From assembly GCA_035293945.1 (NCBI GenBank), contig DATGLV010000008.1, forward strand, positions 124,001-188,000: a DNA stretch of 64,000 nt, written 5' to 3'. The notes under the pieces are model-generated. The model was given only the letters and a program-made list of their open reading frames with translations. It had not been told where the DNA came from and did no database searches. The translations under genes and the position numbers were made by a program. Within the stretch, counting starts at the first letter, position 1. Every line of letters starts with the position of its first letter. The DNA is from VAZQ01 sp035293945. GTDB taxonomy: Bacteria > Pseudomonadota > Alphaproteobacteria > Rhizobiales > Xanthobacteraceae. Of the stretch, positions 59,803-64,000 are shown piece by piece.

Positions 59803-62055
59803 TCAAATCCTCGCCGCAGCGAGCGCGGCGCGAACGCGCTCCGGCGTCATCGGATATTGCGTGAGCCGCACGCCTGTCGCGTCGAAGAACGCATTGGCGA
59901 TAGCCGCGCCAGTCGACCCCATCACTTCCTCGCCGGCGCCGGTCGAAGGCTCGTGCAAGCGCTGCACCACGACCGGCGTCACCTCCGGATGTTCGGCAAA
60001 GCGCAGGATCGGGTAGGTCACCCAGTCAAGGCTGGTGACGTTGCTGTCCGAGAAGGTCACCTCCTCCTTCAAGATTCGGCTGGTCGCCTGCACCATCATG
60101 CCGACGATCTGGTTCTCGATCAGCCCTGGGTTCACGGCGAGCCCGGCATCGAGGGCGCCATAGAGCTTCTTTGCCACAATGACACCGGTGCGCCGGTTGA
60201 CTTCGATCTCGGCGACCGCCGCACCAAATGAAACATGATGCGTGCCGATCCCGATGCCGCGTCCGGTGACCACCTCGGCATCGGACAGCAAGGAAGCAGC
60301 GGGACGCGGCGTCCACCCAGCTGCCGCCGCTGCTGCATTGAGGACACCCAGCCAACGCTCGCCCGCGATATTGCGGCGGCGGAAATCCAGCGGATCGATG
60401 CCGGCCTTATGGGCGAGATCGTCGACGACCTGCTCGGATGCAAACGAGTAATGCATGTCCATGGGCGAGCGCAGCGGCGAGCCTTTGAGCAGGCCGAGCA
60501 TTGGGATGGCATGGCTCGTCACGCGCCGGTTGGGAATCGCATACATGGCACCGGTGCTCATGCGATTGACGATGATCGAGTTCGAACCGCCGGTGCGCTC
60601 CTGCGGAGCCGTCAGCTGCGCAAGCTCCTGCGATGTCTCGATCACGTGCCAGCCGTGTTGCCAGCCCTGATATTCATAGGCCACGATCTTGCCCGCGGCA
60701 TCGATGCCGGCGCGCACCTCGGCGATATGAGCAGGGCCGAAATTGTCCCAGCCGTGCTCGTCCCAGCGCATGAACTGCACCCGCACCGGCTTGCCCACGA
60801 CCTGTGACATGATGGCGGCCGCTTGCGCCGCATCCTCGTAGCAGCTGTGCCCGAACGTGCCGGAGCCTTCGTAGTACTGCACGTGGATCTTCTCCGGCGG
60901 CAGCCCCAGCGTATCGGCAAGCATCCGGCGCGAATTGTAGACGTCCTGTGTCGACGATATCACGCGCGCTGCGTCCGGACCGACGTCCGCAATCGCGCAG
61001 TTAGGACCGAAAGGCAGATGGGCCTGATACGGCAGCTCGTAGGTCGCCGACGCCACATGCTCGGCTTGAGCAAACCCTTTGGTAATATCGCCGTCGTCGA
61101 CCACCCGCGTGTCGGTCGTCTTGGCGGCGCGCATAACCTGATACAGGGAGGCATTGCCCGGCAGCGAGGCGCGCTTCTCCCAGGTCACCTTCAGAGCCTG
61201 CGCGGCGCGGACCGCATCCCATTCGCGCTCGGCAACCACACCAATGAAGTCACCCTTGCGCACGAGCCGCGCACCCGGAATGTCGCGGATCGTGGCTTGG
61301 TCGATATCAAGCGGCTTGGCCCCATAGCCATACGGCCCCTGCCCGCGCGGCCGCACGATCCGGCCATGCAGCATGCCGGCGACACGCACATGCTGCATAT
61401 GCGTGTATTTGGCGGCGACCTTGTCGGGCAGATCGACGCGCGGCACACGCGTGCCGACGAGCTTGTATTGCTCGACGGCCTTGCGCGGGGCGGTGCCGGT
61501 GAGCTTCACGGCGAACGGCTTGCCGCCGAGAAGCTCGCCGTATTTGACCGAGCGGCCTGGATCGCCCGCGACGGAAACAACGCCGCTCGCAACGTTGAGC
61601 GAAGTAACCGGCGCGTTCAGGCGCGCTGAGGCAAGCTGCAGCAGAGCCTGTCGCGCCTCGGCGGCGGCCGCACGCAGCTGCGGTCCGCCGCGCTCGATCG
61701 AGGAGCTGGAGGTGGTGGCGCCCTGGTCCGGCGTGACATGCGTGTCGCAGCGCACCGCCGAGAGCTGGTGCATGTCGAGATCGAGCTCCTCGCCGGCAAT
61801 CTGCAGCATTCCGGTCGTGTTGCCCTGGCCGAGCTCGCACTTGCCAAAAATGATCGTCGCGGTGTTGTCGGCGTGCACAGCGATCCAGCTGTCGATCAGC
61901 TTTGGATCCGGCGAGGCGACAGCATCAGCGCGGGCGGCGCTCGACAGCGCCGGCGACAGCGAGAAGCCGACGATCAGCGCGCCGCCGCCCTTGAGCAGAT
62001 CGCGGCGCGAGAAGCCGGTTTCGCGCGCGAGGATCGTATTGATGCTGTCTTTCAT
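59803..62055 (-). CDS. Xanthine-dehydrogenase-family molybdopterin-binding subunit (isoquinoline 1-oxidoreductase beta-like)
   Basis: The 750-residue large subunit carries a Tat signal (F-S-R-R-D-L-L-K-G-G-G) and a molybdopterin-cytosine-dinucleotide binding core: G-K-C-E-L-G-Q-G-N-T-T-G, Y-E-G-S-G-T-F-G-H-S, and the catalytic glutamate in S-T-G-A-G-E-E-V-M-G. This two-subunit class oxidises aldehydes or N-heterocycles with water and has no FAD subunit, passing electrons to cytochrome c. Its ATG overlaps the iron-sulfur subunit stop by four bases. Folded export via Tat fits partners in the periplasm. Confidence 0.92.
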   Translation of the reverse strand: MKDSINTILARETGFSRRDLLKGGGALIVGFSLSPALSSAARADAVASPDPKLIDSWIAVHADNTATIIFGKCELGQGNTTGMLQIAGEELDLDMHQLSAVRCDTHVTPDQGATTSSSSIERGGPQLRAAAAEARQALLQLASARLNAPVTSLNVASGVVSVAGDPGRSVKYGELLGGKPFAVKLTGTAPRKAVEQYKLVGTRVPRVDLPDKVAAKYTHMQHVRVAGMLHGRIVRPRGQGPYGYGAKPLDIDQATIRDIPGARLVRKGDFIGVVAEREWDAVRAAQALKVTWEKRASLPGNASLYQVMRAAKTTDTRVVDDGDITKGFAQAEHVASATYELPYQAHLPFGPNCAIADVGPDAARVISSTQDVYNSRRMLADTLGLPPEKIHVQYYEGSGTFGHSCYEDAAQAAAIMSQVVGKPVRVQFMRWDEHGWDNFGPAHIAEVRAGIDAAGKIVAYEYQGWQHGWHVIETSQELAQLTAPQERTGGSNSIIVNRMSTGAMYAIPNRRVTSHAIPMLGLLKGSPLRSPMDMHYSFASEQVVDDLAHKAGIDPLDFRRRNIAGERWLGVLNAAAAAAGWTPRPAASLLSDAEVVTGRGIGIGTHHVSFGAAVAEIEVNRRTGVIVAKKLYGALDAGLAVNPGLIENQIVGMMVQATSRILKEEVTFSDSNVTSLDWVTYPILRFAEHPEVTPVVVQRLHEPSTGAGEEVMGSTGAAIANAFFDATGVRLTQYPMTPERVRAALAAARI

Positions 62056-62639
62056 GGCGTTTCTCCCGCCATGGTGCGGGACGCGAGCTTGATCGCCTGC
62101 ATAAGCCGCGGATAGGTGCCGCAGCGGCAGAGGTGGCCGTTCATGTGCTGGCGGATCTCCGCATCGGAAGGACGTTCATTTCGCGCCAAGAGCTCGGAGG
62201 CCTTCACCACCATCCCGCTGACGCAGTAGCCACAGTGGGGCGCCTGCACCTCGATCAAGGCTTGCTGCAGCGGGTGGAGGGCGGGAGCCTGCGGCAACCG
62301 CTTCTGCTCCGCATGCCAATTCGCGAGCCCCTCGAGCGTGGTGATGGATTTGCCGACGACGCTCGCGACGGGGGTGATGCAAGAACGAATCTCGACGCCA
62401 TCCAGCAGCACCGAGCAGGCACCGCACTGGGCAAGCCCACAACCGAATTTGGGCCCGCGCAGCTCAAGGTCATTGGTCAGCACGTAAAGAAGCGGGGTGC
62501 CCGGAGGTGCCTCGACCTCGGCCACGCGCCCATTCACCTTGATGGTGAGCGCATTGGTGGATGACTTATTGGTGCTGGACGCATTGGTGCTGGACGCGCC
62601 GCTATCCGGCGCGCGGTCGCGCCGCGGCTCTTCCACCAT
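62052..62639 (-). CDS. (2Fe-2S)-binding subunit of the molybdenum hydroxylase
   Basis: The 195-residue small subunit carries two [2Fe-2S] sites: the plant-ferredoxin type C-G-L-A-Q-C-G-A-C...C, and the helical C-G-Y-C...C-R-C-G. It relays electrons from the molybdenum site to an outside acceptor. It begins with 30 unusual polar residues including three S-S-T-N repeats. No signal peptide is seen, so it probably crosses the membrane with the Tat-tagged large subunit. AAAGGAG eight bases before the ATG at 62639 supports this start over the frame at 62702. Confidence 0.92.
   Translation of the reverse strand: MVEEPRRDRAPDSGASSTNASSTNKSSTNALTIKVNGRVAEVEAPPGTPLLYVLTNDLELRGPKFGCGLAQCGACSVLLDGVEIRSCITPVASVVGKSITTLEGLANWHAEQKRLPQAPALHPLQQALIEVQAPHCGYCVSGMVVKASELLARNERPSDAEIRQHMNGHLCRCGTYPRLMQAIKLASRTMAGETP
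62551..62595 (-). repeat. Three 15-bp in-frame tandem repeats in the iron-sulfur subunit
   Basis: Units at 62551-62565, 62566-62580 and 62581-62595 share GCATTGGTGCTGGAC with small changes and encode S-S-T-N-A / S-S-T-N-K / S-S-T-N-A. The array lies before the first conserved domain, so length changes would be tolerated. Confidence 0.8.
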
Positions 62640-62744
62640 GGGCGTGCTCCTTTCCGGACGCTTGTCGATAATAAAGCGTAGCACTCGCCGCAGCGGGGGC
62701 AAGGGCTCAGCCGACAGGAGAACGCAAATTAGATCGCAGGGTAG

Positions 62745-63932
62745 CTAAGACTGGGACACAACCGACTCTTTCTCCGGCGCACGCGCAAACGTCTGGCCGC
62801 GCCGTTGATAAAACCTCACCACGCGCCGCGCCGTATCTTGGCTGAGTGCTTCATAGCTCCTGCAAGCGTTCTCGAGCTGCTGCTTCGACAGGGCACGGCC
62901 AGGGGCGTCCATGACAAGCATGGCCTTTGTGGTCGCCCAAGAGCAGCCCGCGGCTTTGGCCAGGATGAGAATCATGTCTGTGCCCTTATCGAGCAGGGCC
63001 CGTTCGACCAGCTCCATCGGCAGGAGGCCAAGCATCGAAAGAGCGATGACGGTCCTGTGAAAGTGCTGCTCCGATGCAGGGGCGTGCACATTCGTTTCCG
63101 ATAACCGGTGCGCCCGGAACAGACGCCGGAAGTCGCGCACCGAGCGAGGATAGTCGGGCAGAGACTCGCGCGCCTCCCTCTGCTTCTCCGTGGCGAGCTC
63201 ATCGATGGTGTGGCGAATTGCCAGCCCGGCCGCGGGGGCCATGGCTTCGAGCTTCCGGCGCACCTCGGCTGACGCGGTCGCAAGCAGCTTCAGAAAGCAT
63301 TGGTGCGGAATATCGCTACGTTCGGCGACGATCAACGCGAGCCTGCGATCGCGCTTAGCGCGATCAACCACACGCCCATAGCCAGCAAGCGAAAACCGCG
63401 CGCCGGCATTGCCGGCAACGCATCGGACGACGCGGCGATCGCCGCGTTCGACCAGGACGTCGGTGACCGCCTCGCTCAGCTTGATTCGCTGGGCGATAGC
63501 GTAGAGATGATCCTGCGTCTTGGCCTTGGCATTTGCGACGAGATCCGCATCGGATAGCTGCGTCGAGTGTGTCAAGACCGGGCGCGCGACCTCGATATCA
63601 TCATCGAAAGCGAGCGTGCGGACAGTCTTGGGCGGCGCATTCGACAACGGAGCGAGGCGACCCGAGAGCCGCTTACGCGCTTCGGTCTCGATCTCGGCCA
63701 TGAGACGCAACAGAACGTCATCGAACAGCTCGATCTCGGCACCACTATGCTGGTGCGAGCCGGCCACGAAAAGATCGGTGACCTGTTGCAGCAGCCCCAG
63801 CCGCTGGCGAACATTACCGGATGAAAGGCGCGCATCGATTTCGGCGAGAACAAGCCGGCATTCAGACATTGCGGACGACGGATGCGGGCCCTGCCCTCGA
63901 GGTTGCTCAGGGAAAGTTGGCACGGACGCCAT
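62745..63932 (-). CDS. DUF2336-domain protein
   Basis: The product (395 residues from the ATG at 63932) fits alphaproteobacterial DUF2336 proteins: an N-terminal helical part with R-L-G-L-L-Q-Q-V-T-D-L-F, then a repeated alpha-helical region (R-I-K-L-S-E-A-V-T-D-V-L-V-E-R-G-D, S-D-I-P-H-Q-C-F-L-K-L-L) and a C-terminal helical segment. The family is cytoplasmic and its role is unknown. The start is uncertain: ATG codons at 63932 and 63869 and an upstream codon at 63977 are all open, and none has a clear ribosome binding site. Confidence 0.75.
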   Translation of the reverse strand: MASVPTFPEQPRGQGPHPSSAMSECRLVLAEIDARLSSGNVRQRLGLLQQVTDLFVAGSHQHSGAEIELFDDVLLRLMAEIETEARKRLSGRLAPLSNAPPKTVRTLAFDDDIEVARPVLTHSTQLSDADLVANAKAKTQDHLYAIAQRIKLSEAVTDVLVERGDRRVVRCVAGNAGARFSLAGYGRVVDRAKRDRRLALIVAERSDIPHQCFLKLLATASAEVRRKLEAMAPAAGLAIRHTIDELATEKQREARESLPDYPRSVRDFRRLFRAHRLSETNVHAPASEQHFHRTVIALSMLGLLPMELVERALLDKGTDMILILAKAAGCSWATTKAMLVMDAPGRALSKQQLENACRSYEALSQDTARRVVRFYQRRGQTFARAPEKESVVSQS

Positions 63933-64000
63933 CCTGCCAACGAGTGGTAAAAATAAGTTGCCACTGTCACGATACAAAAAGCGCTTAAGTCGGATGAAAA

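Overview
The window is GC-rich, gene-dense chromosomal DNA. It most likely comes from an alphaproteobacterium of the Hyphomicrobiales, in the Xanthobacteraceae/Nitrobacteraceae (Bradyrhizobium-like) sphere. This rests on many orphan periplasmic binding proteins of the Bug/TctC and DctP types, PQQ alcohol dehydrogenases, an EcfG-type promoter, dispersed palindromic repeats typical of that group, and proteins such as the DUF2390 and DUF2336 families. No rRNA, tRNA, CRISPR array, prophage or complete insertion sequence was seen. The organism call is an inference.

Left part (1-9.4 kb): a cut-off gene with a Tat-like signal, a TauD-type dioxygenase, a frameshifted GIY-YIG nuclease bracketed by inverted 41-bp repeats, two unrelated orphan solute-binding proteins, and a three-domain secreted protein (carboxypeptidase-like domain, cytochrome c, Vgb propeller). 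Then thiC, behind a clear promoter and TPP riboswitch, is followed by a ModA-like binding protein.

9.4-25.4 kb: small secreted proteins (one with Trp/Gly repeats behind a perfect EcfG-type promoter), a lytic transglycosylase, and a 1189-residue secreted repeat protein with one haem c motif plus a small partner. Two tandem LuxR-type regulators read away from it. Next come tam, ettA, tandem D-2-hydroxyacid dehydrogenases, and an ArsR gene with its operator and a frameshifted SRPBCC partner.

25.4-49.6 kb: a GGDEF-EAL protein, two tandem TRAP binding proteins, an L,D-transpeptidase, and a six-gene operon (NitT/TauT-type ABC importer, M24-fold protein, Ldh-type dehydrogenase, DUF2390). After these lie an MFS exporter, a GlcG-like protein with an aldehyde dehydrogenase, a DUF6152 protein, a subtilase, and a Bug protein. 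An NCS2 permease with a switch-kinase-like tail converges on a STAS gene, followed by an amidohydrolase and an HD-domain protein.

49.7-62.7 kb is the most coherent block: two converging quinoprotein operons. The plus-strand one has a PQQ alcohol dehydrogenase, a MoxJ-like binding protein, an ABC ATPase and permease, and a second binding protein. The minus-strand one has a two-subunit molybdenum hydroxylase, a second PQQ dehydrogenase, three small exported, membrane or uncertain ORFs, a dihaem cytochrome c and an inactivated M50-like membrane protein. Together they look like a periplasmic alcohol/aldehyde oxidation system passing electrons to cytochrome c. Both PQQ enzymes carry the D-x-D pair linked to lanthanide use. 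A DUF2336 protein ends the window.

A recurring theme is side-by-side paralogue pairs: LuxR regulators, D-2-hydroxyacid dehydrogenases, DctP proteins, and a DNA-level pair of 15-bp in-frame repeat arrays near protein N-termini.
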